Part shown: positions 21,781 to 34,104 of the stretch, one piece after another | How the letters are laid out: each line of letters starts with the position of its first letter | Position numbering within the stretch: position 1 is the first letter of the stretch | Origin: Siphonodentalium dalli | Taxonomy: Eukaryota; Mollusca; Scaphopoda; Gadilida; Siphonodentaliidae | Direction: 5' to 3' | DNA length: 64,000 bases | NCBI GenBank assembly: GCA_032622095.1 | Contig: CP136065.1 | Location: 98,091,343-98,155,342, forward strand | Program-made: the position numbers and the translations under genes | The notes under the pieces: generated by a model | The model's database searches: none | What the model was told of the DNA's origin: nothing | What the model saw: only the letters and a program-made list of their open reading frames with translations

Positions 21781-22747
21781 TGCATGCACTGCAAGACCAC
21801 AAGATAAATGACTCCGAATTATTTTTGCATTCTGAAATTTAGAATGACAATTTTGTGTTTTCTTCGAAGTCCACATTGTACTGAAGATCATAACCAGGGA
21901 AGTATATGTCAAGGAATGAAAAGGGAGCGAAAAATGTAATATCAATATGCTACGTTTGATCCACGTTTGAAACCAAAACCGATGTCGTTGTCAAATCCAC
22001 AACTGGAGCTTTTTCATATTCATATTTAGTTTTCTCTTTCATGTTTGTTTCAGGCAAAACAAGTGTCGAATATTTGAACTTTTAATATTTATTAAGATTA
22101 TGACTTGTCGTTGAATATATATGTTGTATATTTAATACATAAAAATAGTGAGAATTCAGAAATGGCGGTTATTCAACAATATCCGGTCAATATTGAGGAA
22201 TATAACATCTCTCGGGTTTTTTTTTATTTTGCAAAGACAATTTCTGGTGTGAGATCCCTAGTACGCATCGTGTATCGATGTTATCGTTCATTCGAGCTTT
22301 GTCTATTCGTGTTATTTCCAAATGAGCAGTACCGTTGTTATAACGTTCATATGAAATCCGCCATAGTTAAGAAGTACACGAACGTAAACCACCCTATATA
22401 AATCGACCTCATATGTATTGAGTACATCAATTATACGATTATTCAAACACGACGGCGATGTAAAATGCAGCAGCTGATTGATACTATAAGGATCACAGTA
22501 TATCTATGTTTTTCTCAAATACCAATCCTATGGGAAATGTACTGTAGCAATACTTGTGGGAACGTCCCATTTAAGCATGTACACTCATATCTATACAGCC
22601 CACTTTGTATGGCGCGTGCAAAACATGAATATTATAATATTGTGTCACGAAACATGGGTTACGAATTATAATTTACTACGATTTGTTTTATTTCAATTTA
22701 AACTTATTTGTCTGAATTTATGTATTAATATGTCTGTAAATGTATAG

Positions 22748-22753
22748 AATAAA
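22748..22753 (+). terminator. Candidate polyadenylation signal AATAAA
   Basis: AATAAA followed by CAGATAGT is conserved at about 9443 in copy A, across the duplication. It lies about 970 bases after the stop codon, so the 3' UTR would be about 1 kb. No nearer canonical signal was noticed. Confidence 0.4.
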
Positions 22754-22938
22754 CAGATAGTAAAGTATAAAGTCTTCAAGATTGTACTTCCCTTGTTGGA
22801 TTAAATATAATTGTATAAGTACTTCACATCCCATAATTCAAAACCCACTTGCCAAAATGTTTGCCAAATGAAAATATTTTTTGCCATTGCCAAATTTGGC
22901 AAGCGGCAGTCCGAACACTGAATTCCTAGCTATTATAT

Positions 22939-23033
22939 AAATATTGTACGGCTTGGAGGTGACTATGCCAAAATAGTGGCCAGAGGTGAGGACCACTATT
23001 TTGGCATAGTCATCGACTAGCCGTGCAATATTT
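22939..23033. repeat. Hairpin with arms of about 41 bp
   Basis: Left arm 22939-22979 (ATATTGTACGGCTTGGAGGT, ATGCCAAAATAGTGG) and right arm 22993-23033 (CCACTATTTTGGCATAGTCA, AGCCGTGCAATATT) pair with few mismatches around a 13-base loop. It is probably a small foldback or MITE. The GCCAAATTTGGC-rich stretch at 22850-22910 precedes it. Confidence 0.7.
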
Positions 23034-25140
23034 ATTTTATTTTATTGAACGTTCTTCATTCGGTCCCAAGACCCATATTGTCAAACATTTCAAATCGTCT
23101 ATATTCCCATGTATTCCTTTCCATCGCAGAATGAATTGCATTGTTGTTTATTTTGATTTTGTTTTTTGCATGTCAAATTTTCTTCAATAAATTGCCCCGC
23201 TTCTAATTGGGCAAATTTCCTAAAGTGTCTTCATCAGGAATTATTGTTGCTATTCTGACTTGCAATGGAAAGCAAAGGTCGTCGTCGTCGTTGTTGTTGT
23301 TAAACAATGATGTCAGTTGAAAACAATACTTTTTTTTTTTTTACGAAAACAGACTGATGATTCGTTTAGGAAATTTAGTAGTGCGAACTAAGGAAATAGA
23401 CAAAATTATCGAAGCGATATTGTGATCAGCGGAGAAAGGAACATGATGAGTCGCCACATCAAACGTCGGTAAAACATCACAAATAACATAAATAATTTGC
23501 TTACGATCAATTCCTGTGCTCTAATTGTCGATTACAAAGACATTCCGGACAAAACCATGTTGAACTTTTGCAGCGAGGCGGAGATGACTTTCAAATTACC
23601 TCCCCGGAATAGTGGGCATGCTAAAAATAGATTTCTGAATTTTCCAAGAGATAGTGGGTGTGCTAAAATTAGGAGGCCAATTATCGTGTCGTGGACGACA
23701 CTATCGATAATCGTGAATGTCAAACAACCAATCACAAGCGTGGTTAAGGCTTAGATAGTCACGTGAGATAAAATATAGCAATATATATTATACCAGTGTC
23801 ACTGATATAGTATATATAGGTATATCTGGTATTGCCCCAGGGGCCTGTGGTATTGAATTGATAAAGGACAATTTTGATCACTAACTTGATCACTAACTTT
23901 TCTACAAGATTTATCCTCATATATGGTAGCAATAAAGAGCGTCTGTGTGGAACACTGAAAAATCATACACAGCTGTCGCTTCGATACTCTGTACTTTTTT
24001 GTGTAAACATAATTTATTGCATTAACTCAGCAAAGGCACTGAGCTAAAAGTTTTTCAGCCTACAAAAGGACTCACTCCCCACAAAAATATTCACACATGA
24101 GATAGTCTTAGCATTCCATGTTAAATCTATGAGTGGCCATATAAGGAAGATCATTTCAATTTATTTTGGGTGGGGGTCATCTCAATGGATTGGGGGTTCA
24201 GGTACACAGAGGCTTCATATAACTACAATCTGATTGCATTTATCTATTAAAAAACGACGTGAAGTTACTTTCAGTTTGCAGAAGAGGTGTGTAAATTAGG
24301 TGTATATTTGTATATTATGGTTGGACTCGAACCGTGATGTCGAAGTTATTTAAGAAATGACTTGAAGATCGATTGGGGTTATTGGATTCACTCAAACTTT
24401 GTTTAATTGGTCTGCCGGTCAAAGCCAACGACCCCAATCGATATTCAAGTAATTACTTATAATCATATACATGTACATTTTAATAGAACATTAATAACAT
24501 GAACAACTTTTCAAAACTACCAGTTATTGGTTGATGAATATCGGAAACGTTCGTGTAAACCGTATGGCGATTTTTACTGATCCTCACCGGCGTGTGAATG
24601 TAGAGGGTCTATGATTATATATGATTGAACAGCCCTATATATACCTGTTGTATGTATCACATAGAGTAGTATCTCAGTAAATAGTCAGTACTAGAGTATA
24701 TCTAATCCGTATATATATAAGTACTTCGTGTACTTATCAACATATATTCATCATCATAATTTGACAAAAGCTAACAATGGCTTGTTTTATTTGATACACG
24801 AACATTATGAGTCATTGTTGATATATAACACTTTTTGGGCAATTTTATACTGTCGTTGACAATGATTTGCCTTATATTTTGACAATTACTCGATGCTGAT
24901 TACTGAAGCGCTTTTCAAGAAATGTTGTTGTTGTTGTTGTTGTTGTTGTTATTGGAATCTATTGATATGGGGACCATCGAATCGGATTGTGTACCTTTCA
25001 GTGATATGTTTTCGAATAGAAACATTATTTCTAAAAGCTAAATTAAATCAATCTGTTGCTGAATCGACATGGAAATAACAGGAAGATAATAGTGTGAGTT
25101 AATACACTCCCTGGTGTAAATATGCATGAACATCAATGTT
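23034..25140. other. Intergenic with hairpin and microsatellites
   Basis: No gene is recognised. It contains GTC/GTT trinucleotide tracts (23279-23300), a T run (23330-23342) and an imperfect hairpin at about 24345-24456 (GATCGATTGGGGTT against its complement GACCCCAATCGAT). It also has a TTG microsatellite at 24923-24950. A single end fragment of the AAAGGTACTCAATCC family, reversed, lies at 24964-25000. The open frame at 23497-23754 shows no domain. Confidence 0.5.
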
Positions 25141-25618
25141 TAAAGGTACTCAATCCGATCAGAGGGTCCCCATCTCAACATATTTCAACAACAACAATCC
25201 GATCAGAGGGTCCTATATTACTATTTCTTTGGCTTTGGGGTTAAAAAATATTTGATTCGAGTCGAGGAACCCATCAAACAAAGCTCAGAGTTATTAGACA
25301 TTGATTTTTGAAATTTGTTATTTTCTCGAGATGAGTACTAATAATTGCCCTTAACTTCGTAATCTGCTCGAGATGTGTACACCAAAACACTTTTCAAACA
25401 GACAAGGATGGATAACTCTAAAATCAAATGGTAATAATAACGCAATTTTGACTGTGTTCTGGGACAGATAGAATAGAAATAACGAAACTTCAAATATCGA
25501 TATCTGATCACCATGAGCGTTGATTGGTAGGTTCCTCGACTCGAATCAATTATTTTTTACCCCCAAAGCCAAAGAAATAGTAATATAGCACCCTCTGATC
25601 GGATTGAGTACCTTTAAA
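25141..25618. mobile_element. Long-TIR MITE, AAAGGTACTCAATCCGAT family
   Basis: Arms 25195-25271 and 25530-25606 pair over about 76 bases with few mismatches (CCGATCAGAGGGTCCTATAT against its complement). The right end is GGATTGAGTACCTTTAAA. The left side has an extra terminus copy (25141-25170, TAAAGGTACTCAATCCGATC), as though one element had inserted at, or recombined with, the end of another. The interior of about 260 bases has no gene. Confidence 0.75.
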
Positions 25619-26598
25619 TAATTCAACTTTGTGCTCCCTTATGCCGCTTTCACAGACATGAGGCTGACGTGTGCGGTAAAAATTCCACGCGGCTATCCTT
25701 GTCACATGACTTCGACCAACGCTGTACGTATATAACGTATATATATAACGTATATAATCACCAAAAAAACCCAGGAGTTTAATGAACTAGAACACTGGCT
25801 AGATGATAGTCAGGTAACTATTGGTTCGATTTATCTTCAGTGAAGTGAGAATATGGATTTTCATACACCACTGAATGTATAGATCCTAAATAAATTTAGC
25901 TCTCAGCGTTTGCTACTGTGCTTACTAGCTTGTGACTAGTGGGCTTCCACTTGTGGTACGCAGAAGTTACAGAATGAATCCGGATCGAACTCGTCTAATT
26001 TCTTCCACTTCACCCAGCCATCTTCATGTAGTTGTGATGCTGACTGGACCATCTGTTTTAACTGCGTCAGCCGCAACCACGTGAACGCGCCAGTGATACA
26101 TGTATGGTTTGAAACGTTGCGCCTAACCCGATAGCCACATGCTTCGGCCGTAGGTCTGCATGTGGAAGCATATTTAACTCAACATTTCAGCATTGTGCGG
26201 TGTATAATGATATAAAGTCGGGAAACCAGCAAGGAAGTGACAAGGTTCAGGCGGAATTAATCAAGCATCGTTTGATCATAAATACGAACATTCTCATTTG
26301 TTCAATCGCATGAATTAACGGTCACACAACAATAAACTGAACATATGACCTCAGGGGCGGGTTTAATTACTACTCTACATAATTAGTAGTTAGAAAATAT
26401 TGGTATATTAATAGCTGATTATTATAAAACCGCGATATGGGAGTAGTATAACGCGATTTTATTGTTCGGTAGCCATCAGAAACTATGAATACGTCACCGG
26501 TTCCTGTTGAGAAGATGAATAAGTACGACTACTGCGTGTGACGGGTCTCTTATTCGGGGCTGTCGAAACATCTTTGTTAGGGAATTTATGCAAATTAA
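25619..26598. other. Intergenic, no gene recognised
   Basis: A TA-rich repeat (ATATAACGTATATA, three times) is at 25730-25760. No domain-bearing frame was found. The right edge is the TTAA (26595-26598) that forms the target site of the next element. Confidence 0.45.
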
Positions 26599-27092
26599 AG
26601 GCACGTGCGGCCTTAGTTGTCGAAAATATTCATATTTGTTCCAAACACCGTAAACAGAAAAACATTAAAACGCATACAGTTTCGTTCATATATACCATGA
26701 CCATCGCGTAAACAGCATGTTATCACAAAGACCTACTATGTTTTACCTAAGCAAGAGCCTGCTTGTGTTATAGAAGACAGCACAATGCTACTGGCTAATC
26801 ACACACAAATGGCAGAAACGCTCTTTATTAGATCCATATAAGGAATTCACCAACAAAGAACGCTCTTTATGTTTACCATCATAATATAAACAAACACCAG
26901 AAAAGTTACTTTTTAAGCTTTTGTTTACACAACACAGGTCAAACATATGACAATAAGATACTGTTTATGCGATATTTCTTATTTGTATACGGACAAAGTC
27001 TGTCTAAATTTTGATTTTCTTTCTGTTTGTGGCGGTTTTTGACGGGTGGAAATATTTTCACAGCATACCCACCACCAAGGCCAACCGTACCT
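26599..27092. mobile_element. MITE with AGG/CCT ends and TTAA target, copy 3
   Basis: It is flanked on both sides by intact TTAA (26595-26598 and 27093-27096). The left end is AGGCACGTGCGGCCTTAGTT and the right end, read inward, is AGGTACGGTTGGCCTTGGTG, so the terminal repeats match at 16 of 22 positions. The 494 bp element is in the opposite orientation to copy 1 at 13378-13868 and aligns with it over nearly its full length. The open frames in it are not conserved in the partner copies. Confidence 0.82.
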
Positions 27093-27096
27093 TTAA

Positions 27097-28057
27097 ACTT
27101 CCACTTTTGGCTGTGAATAATATCATTTGTACCTGTAGGAACTCCCACAAATTAAATGCATTGACAATACAACTCTCTTGGGGGAGTCTTTTCGTTGTTG
27201 TCTTGAAAAATGATATGGATTGTGGTATATATATGTAGATTGATACCGGTCCAACCCCGGAATATAGCAACAATACTATTGGAATAGGGCTATGTGGGTT
27301 TCACACAAGCTGGCCTTCTACGGACCTTTTCGATTCATAAGTATTTACAGTTTATTGTACGTAAAGGTACCTTTACCCACTGGCGATATTTCCAGAAAAT
27401 TCGACGCAGAGGTTATGCTTTGCAACCATGCAATGATAAAATGTTTATACCATATGTATAGTAACAGTTTAATGACATACAAACGTTTACATGAGACCGA
27501 TGTCAAAATAATAATATATATATAACAATCTTAACAATTATTCAACATAATATATATACTATAGTAACTATTTCATAATAATATCAATACAATTTGTCCT
27601 TTCTTTGAAAAATGTTGCATGCATTATGTTTTGGAATTGTTATGGATAATATGCAGAATTGCAGATATGGTTCTTGTGTGTATTGATGTTTGACTACACG
27701 ATACGTTCTTAACTTGTTCGCGGCCGAAAATTTGTCATCGTTGAAAATATCAGTTTTAAATTTCTCTATGTGCATGGGTTTCTTTCAATTCGATTTTAAA
27801 ATCATTTATGTTTGTGAATTGAGGCATTGGGAACAATTTCATTTACTTTTGGAATACCGAGCCTCACTGATTCATGTTCAAGGATGACAACTTCATCGCT
27901 GGGTATAGCTGCGGTATAGACGAGTGAATGTGGATCTGATTAAGAAATTCGCTTTGTGTATATTTGATAGCTCTGGATAGAGCATCGTTCACTATTGGGT
28001 ATCTGCCTATAGCTCGGTCCCAACAGCATGGTTTGACGCATGTTTTCTTACTCCGAG
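27097..28057. other. Intergenic, no gene recognised
   Basis: AT-rich, with TA-rich runs at 27510-27560. The LINE upstream boundary is uncertain, and part of 27900-28057 could be diverged LINE sequence. Confidence 0.4.
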
Positions 28058-30090
28058 TACAGACTTACAAAACAGTATGTGAGTCTTTCTAAAGTATTTA
28101 CAGCCATTCTAAACAATAGAATAGTTTCTTTTTCAGATGATCATGAACTAATTTAAAAAAATCAGACGGGATTTAGAAAATACCACTCAACCGTAGATAA
28201 CATATTTGTTTTACACAGTGTAACCAACCTATACCTAAAAAGTGGGAAAAAATTATATTGCACATTTATTGATTTTAGAAAAGCTTTTGATACCATATGG
28301 AGGGATGCAATATGGCTGAAATTAGCCCAATGCAATATCAACGGAAAAATACTTAATGTCATTAGAAATATGTACGGTAAGATAAAAACATGTGTAAAAG
28401 ACAGTCACAACATTTCAGACTTTTTTGTTAGTAATGTGGGACTTTTTCAAGGGGAAATAATGTCACCTTTTTTATTTTCCTTGTACATTAACGACATCCA
28501 AGATTTTATGAATGATTATGCAATACAAAATTTGAGTTATTTAGATGAACTATATATTGAAAATGTGGGATGTTACATAAAATTGTTTTGTATTCTTTAT
28601 GCAGATGACACAGTATTAATGTCTGATACAGAAGAAAATATGCACCGTTCTCTCCAAGCATTTGCAGATTATGCAGATGCTTGGAAGTTACAAGTGAATA
28701 CAAAAAAAACTAAAGTCATAATATTTAGTAATAAGTTACCCAAACCAATTCCAACGTTCAGATATCGAGGTCAAGAATTCGAGACAGTTAAAGAATTTGT
28801 ATATTTGGGAGTAACCTTTTTTTACAATGGAAGATTTTGCCAAAATTTGAAAAAAATAGTTACAATTGGCACAAGAGTAATGTATGGATTACTAAACAAA
28901 GTGAGATCTCTCAAGCTTCCAATCGATATTATGTTAAAACTATTTGACTGTATGATAGTACCCATCCTATTATATGGGAGTGAAATTTGGTGTCACGAAA
29001 GAACTAAAATTATTGAATCGCTTCATCTTAAATACTGCAAAATTATAGGATATCTGAAAACAAGTACACCAAATTATATGGTTTACGGTGAATTTGGCAG
29101 ACACCCTCTGTCCATTGAGATAAAGTGCAGAGCACTATCTTACTGGTCCAAACTACTATCACACGATGGCTCAGAACTTGCAAAAAAAATATATATTCTT
29201 GTTAAAGAATTGGATCACAACTCTGATGGCTCCTTCAATAGCCCATGGCTATTTTTTATTTCTAAAACACTGAAAGAACTTAACATAGAAAGAGTATGGA
29301 CAAATCAGTCAGGTTTAACAAAGGCTGAAATTAGAAATATAAAATCAGAGCTTATTGAGCGATACACAACAGAACTATTTACTGAAATGCAGAATGCAAA
29401 CTCATCTAGAGCACGTTTTTATATGAGTATTAAAACGAGGCCGGGCATGGGTCGCTATCTAAGTTCCTTACCGGCTCACTTAGCAAACACTTTGCTAAAA
29501 TTTAGAACCGCAAATATAAAACTGCCTGTCGAATATACAAGATGGAAATCTAAATCTGTGGATAATGGTGACACAACCTGTGATATTTGCGGTGATGGCA
29601 CGGGTGATGAATACCATTTTATTATTATTTGCAAAGAACTACAGATAATTCGAGCAGACTATATCCCGAAATATTACTGGGAGAATCCTACGAAAGAAAA
29701 ATTCGAAAGACTATTATCTTTGGAAAATCAACTATTACTGAAAAAAGTTAGTATTTTTATCAAATTGGCATCAAGAAAATTAACATATGACTGAGCCGAT
29801 TATTCCAAATTGAAAAACGTGTGATTAGGTGCATTATTTATATCCGTGAATAATTATTTCAGGCAAAATATTATGATAATGATATTATAAAGGATTAAAT
29901 TATAATATAATATATATAAGATATTATAATACATATTACGATATATCTATACATTTATCATATTATATATTAATATATGTATGATTGTGTAACAATTGTT
30001 TTTTGTGACCTATTGTAAATATTGTAAATATTGTATATATGTTATAGCATGTTCCGCCTTAATTGACGACTTTGCAATAAACAATCAATA
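28058..30090 (+). mobile_element. 5'-truncated LINE with near-intact reverse transcriptase
   Basis: From 28091 the frame reads KVFTAILNNRIVSFSDDHEL. It then meets a single in-frame TAA (28154) and stays open to the TGA at 29792-29794 (about 545 codons). Reverse-transcriptase motifs are present: FIDFRKAFD (28265-28291, motif A with catalytic Asp), QGEIMSPFLFSLYINDI (motif B region) and YADD (28598-28609, catalytic Asp pair). The C-terminal region has CDICGDGTGDEYHFIIIC, a Cys/His cluster typical of this non-LTR group. The endonuclease domain and ORF1 are missing, as expected for 5' truncation. The AT-rich 3' UTR ends near AATAAACAATCAATAA. It could be expressed only by read-through and is probably not autonomous. 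I would place it near the jockey/CR1-type LINEs, without certainty about the clade. Confidence 0.88.
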
Positions 30091-30188
30091 AGATGTGTTT
30101 TATCTCAATGAGTTAGAAGTATGATTTTTCGCGAGGCTCAGCCGAGCGAAAAATTAAACTTCTAACGAGTTGAGGTAAAACACATCTC
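30091..30188. mobile_element. 98 bp hairpin element abutting the LINE 3' end
   Basis: GATGTGTTTTATCTCAATGA..TTAGAAGT on the left pairs with ACTTCTAACGAGTTGAGGTA..ACACATC on the right, around a centre with GCGAGGCTCAGCCGAGCG. It starts exactly where the LINE tail ends. It may therefore have been the LINE target, or a later insertion. Confidence 0.7.
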
Positions 30189-31339
30189 GAAACACACTAT
30201 GCTATTGTTGTATTTATCTTATGCCAACCGACACTATAATTTCTGGGCAAATTAAACCAAATTTATGTCAGTTTTTAGACAAAAACAACCTACAATTTGG
30301 TAATTTCGAAGAGTAATTTGGTAATTTCGAAGAGCAATTCCCGTTACGCATGAATACGCAGTTACAGTACTGTGATGAGGTCGCGGATTTATGGAACACT
30401 TTGGTGATTTGTCAGCAATAAACAAGATATAAGTCCTGATTTAATATTAATCCATGTTCAGAAATCGGAACTGTGAAATTCTTTCAAACAAATGTCAATG
30501 TGGTCAAATAAAAAGCAAAGTTTTTCAAACTGTTATAGTTCAGAATTCGCTAGATTGAAAATAACCACGCAAATTCTGAGAAAAGTGGACATCGTAAATT
30601 TTGCAAATCTTGTGTGGTGCAAGCTGTCTAAAATGGGAACAGAAGAGTGAAAGTTAAAATTTAGGGACATTTAATCATGTTTCGTGGAATACGTAGCTAC
30701 ATGTGCAGTACCATTTTATTCCACTTGTATCCATTAATTTATTCGTTTAAACCATCCGTAATACTAAAGTATATATAGATGTGACCCAAATTCGAGGCGA
30801 GAGTTTTTGTTGATACGTAAGACAGCGACGTCGTGAGGTGAAAGGTCACGTTGCGCATTGTCCTTTCTTGGAGTATAATACACATATGTAATATATAGCT
30901 AAAATTTAATAGAGTATACATCAAACCGGTATAAGATAAATGAATTGTGTTGTCAATATTCACAGCGAATAATGTATATATGCACCATAACGTCGGCGAC
31001 CACTCTTTATTGTACATGTGTCATTTGTCCAAAGTCTGCACCACACGTGCAGAGAAAGAAAAAATCATTCTGATGCCCTAGTCCCACATATGTATAAAAA
31101 GCCGCCATAACAGGACTATATGCTATAACTTATAATATATCTCCACTGTTGGTATATAAAAGCACGTATGGGTATAAAGGTTTCCCATATGTTTTGAACG
31201 GCAAAGTGGTATACTTACAGTAGGGACTACAATCTCGCGTTATAGTAACACCGATATTAATAATTCCCTGGCAAAATATAGTTCCAGTTTGACAAGTTAA
31301 TAAACAAACCGTTAGTTATACTTGCATAAATATCTGATA
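30189..31339. other. Intergenic, no gene recognised
   Basis: A short direct repeat, TAATTTGGTAATTTCGAAGAG (about 30296-30335), is the only structure noticed. No domain-bearing frame. Confidence 0.45.
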
Positions 31340-31955
31340 CTAGCTGATGTGCCCGAATTCGTCCGGGCTGTTTAGGGATTTCTTTGTGGTCGCCTCCGTC
31401 TGGGCAGAATATACACCGTCGGTCCAGAAACATGCCTATATGAGGGCATATGAACTAGGTCAGCGAAAAGGTCAAGGACACGGTCGCACGTGAAATTGGA
31501 CACGCCCATATTGTTCCCGGGATAAAAGTAGTCCTACATACCAAATTCAAGTCGGATCGGTCGAGCAGTTTTCGAGTCTATAAGACACATACGTACATAC
31601 ACACAGACAGACATACAGACAGACATAAGTTCCAAAAATATATAATAGACTAGCTGATGTGCCCGACTTCGTCCGGGCTATTAAGGGATTTCTTTGTAAT
31701 CGCTTCCGCCAGGAGAAAGAAAAAAAACTATTGTTCGATCGGTGCAGAAACACGCCTGTATGAGCGTATATTAGTGAGGTCAAGGTCAAGGACACGGTCG
31801 CACGTGAAATTTTACCCGCCCATATTGTTCCCGGGATCAAAGTAGGCCTACATACCAACTTTGAGTGGGATCGGTCGAGCAGTTTTCGATTCTACAAGAC
31901 ACGTACACACATACAGACATACAGACAGGCAGAAGTTCCAAAATATATAGTAGAT
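31340..31955 (+). repeat. Tandem dimer of a retroelement-tail-like repeat
   Basis: Two direct copies (about 31340-31650 and 31650-31955) begin ACTAGCTGATGTGCCCGA.TTCG. They include GGTCAAGGACACGGTCGCAC and GATCGGTCGAGCAGTTTTCG, then end in an (ACAGACAT)n-like tract and TTCCAAAA.TATATA. The GGTCGAGCAGTTTT..ACAGACAGACA ending recurs in many invertebrate genomes as the tail of short retroelements. The dimer could arise by tail-to-head insertion. The open frames in it are not credible genes. Confidence 0.7.
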
Positions 31956-32270
31956 AGTGCAACAATATGACAGGAACCGAATGCATAATGCTTATAAAAT
32001 GCATATGTACCAAATCTAACTATATACGAAGTAAAACTATGTAGTTCCCATAATAGCGATGCTATCGAAATTTGCATGAAAATGTCTTAGTAGCACCGTT
32101 ACATGTGAAACTACCGAATTTTTACTTCGAATGTCGTTAGCTTAGATAAATATGCATATGAGTTTTGCCGTTCATATTCTGGCGGCATTGGCTTTCCTAT
32201 AAAAAAAATGCAAGAAAACATGCCGTGCAAATTTGCCAGTGCATCAACGACGACGATAAACTCAAATAAC
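31956..32270. mobile_element. MITE copy, GTACGTTCATAC family
   Basis: Modules in order are GCATATGTACCAAATCTAAC, GTAAAACTATGTAGTT, GCGATGCTA, TTGCATG, TAGCACCGTTACATG, TTCATATTCTGGC and ACATGCCGTGCAAATTTGCC. They match 37.6-37.86 and 14.64-14.9 kb. The termini are diverged. Confidence 0.55.
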
Positions 32271-32689
32271 CCGACGATAAACTCAAATAACTCGAACCAA
32301 ATACCGGAAGCAATGGAGCAGTATTCGTGCAAATCAACATCTTTTCCGCGACATTTCGTGTCATTGTTCATCTAAAGGTGCTAATTGTCCCCGATTGCAA
32401 TCCGATTTTGTATAGATGGAGTAAATTTGCAACGAACACTTCCAATCCCCGGACACAGCATCTGAATATTAGCAGTGATCGATTTTGGCAAACGGTGATA
32501 TCGGTAAAACTGCAATGCGTCGGTTTCATGTAAGCTTGTCATGTTACATGCCTAATTCTAAGTGACACAAAATATAGTTAGACTCCATTAATACAATCCA
32601 CTGGGAGATTTCCCGAAACATTTCTCATTCCAAACAACGAATCTTATTTCCATAAACGCGATTTCCCAGTCACAATATGACGAAGAGTA

Positions 32690-33060
32690 TATGGGTGGGA
32701 TCAGAGCGGCATATGTACAACGAGCCCGAGAATAGGGAGCATAGATTCTCGTTCAAGCCCGCAAATAGTGTGTCTGTCATTTGCAGAATGAGGTCCCCAG
32801 AGGGTGAATTTAGTGATGCTATACCGTATAGCGGGCTAGCATAACCAAATTCACCCTCTGTGGACCTCATTCTCATCTTATGGGAAGTATCTATACACCC
32901 TCTGGGAACTCATTCTGCTTAGGCCTCAAATGCCATGGGAGATTAATTTGATGATGTTAGCCCGCCGTGCGGGATAACATCACTATAGTCACCCTCTGGG
33001 GACCTCATTCTGCAAATGAGAGACACACTATTTGCAGGCTTGTTCTCGTTATCGTAATGC
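32690..33060. mobile_element. Nested foldback element, GAATGAGGTCCCCAGAGGG
   Basis: Outer arms are 32740-32805 (GCCCGCAAATAGTGTGTCTG, TTTGCAGAATGAGGTCCCCA) and 32989-33056 (its complement). Within it, 32788-32870 is itself a hairpin (GAATGAGGTCCCCAGAGGGT / AAATTCACCCTCTGTGGACC). A further CACCCTCTGGGAACTCATTC occurs at about 32896. Four terminus-like modules in one element suggest an insertion of one copy into another. Confidence 0.75.
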
Positions 33061-34104
33061 CGTGATCTGAACCCCATTGGGCGTCTAGCCGAGCTTTGCC
33101 TCTCGCTATTGAATTATCTCCAAACAACCTCTTTTGCTGAGAAATTATTTGTCTCCCCAACACCCACGGAGGTTGTGTCTGTTATTATTGGCATTCCGAT
33201 AATCAGGCTTGCGCTGCACATAACACCGAACATAGCCATTTACTTTGAGGTTCATGCCGCAATGAGAAATATGTTTTCTTGTCAAAGCAGAAATGAATGC
33301 CATATTACATACTACCGAAAGATTCACCAAATTGAATGTTGATCGGCTTTGTCTGGTAATAATTATGCTTCATTCTTTCTGTCAGCTGATGTACATACGT
33401 ATCTATGTACAGTCATATGATGTACATACGGATATATGTACGGTCATATGATCCAAAATGACGTGATTTTTTATGGCTGAAGGGGTCATTGCATGTCGTC
33501 ACATTTTGATGTACCCAGCTTTAGGAAAAGGTGTTTTGGGTATCCAGCTTGACCTGTGTAATGCTTTGAGCACACACTTGTTGAAGAAATATAGCATGCT
33601 ATATCAAATGACGCATGGGTACTAATCTTCAAAATTGACATATGTGATTGCCTTTTCTTGGCGATATAACTTTATGATTTACGATAATATATGTAACATA
33701 AAACCGCAAAGGTCAAGCTGGATAAAAAAAAACTAAATTTTTCGTAAAGCTGGGTACCCAGCACAATAAACTGTGGCAACAATGACCCCTCCAGCATTTT
33801 ATGCTCATTGTCGCGTATACCATTGAGTTTGTAACGTCATATGGTGTAGCAATAATTCAATAACAAACAACTGATCCCCTGTTCTATATCATGTAACAAT
33901 AAAATCAGTTCTTATTTTCCTTTTCTAGATTTATAGTATACGTAAATTTCCTTCGATGTAAACTAGTTTGTTCTAGATGTATGTTTCAGATGCTGGTTTA
34001 CATCGAATATATCCATCCCATTACACCCATCACGTGTATAAAACATCTCGAAACCGGGCCTGGCGTTTTAAAGTGATGTGAAATTCTCCGCTAGGGCGAT
34101 CAAT
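33061..34104. other. Intergenic; two-copy 33 bp direct repeat at 33388
   Basis: GATGTACATACG.AT.TATGTAC followed by GTCATATGAT occurs twice in tandem (33388-33452). No gene is recognised. Two GCTGG(G)TACCCAGC-like motifs (about 33515 and 33757) also occur. Confidence 0.5.

Larger units (their letters stand above)
18155..22800 (+). repeat. Segmental duplication, copy B (intact zinc-finger gene)
   Basis: This is the partner of 3640-9490. It is uninterrupted through the coding region and carries the 24-base identical 5' block, the gene, and the 3' region ending in AATAAACAGATAGT. A foldback element (18390-18875) is inserted in its left part. Coding similarity is much higher than that of the flanks, which suggests the duplication is not recent. 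Confidence 0.75.

Noticed and set aside
24300-24345. Possible tRNA (box B-like GGTTCGAGTCC on the minus strand)
   Set aside because: No acceptor-stem partner or box A at the required distance was found, so it is only an isolated motif.
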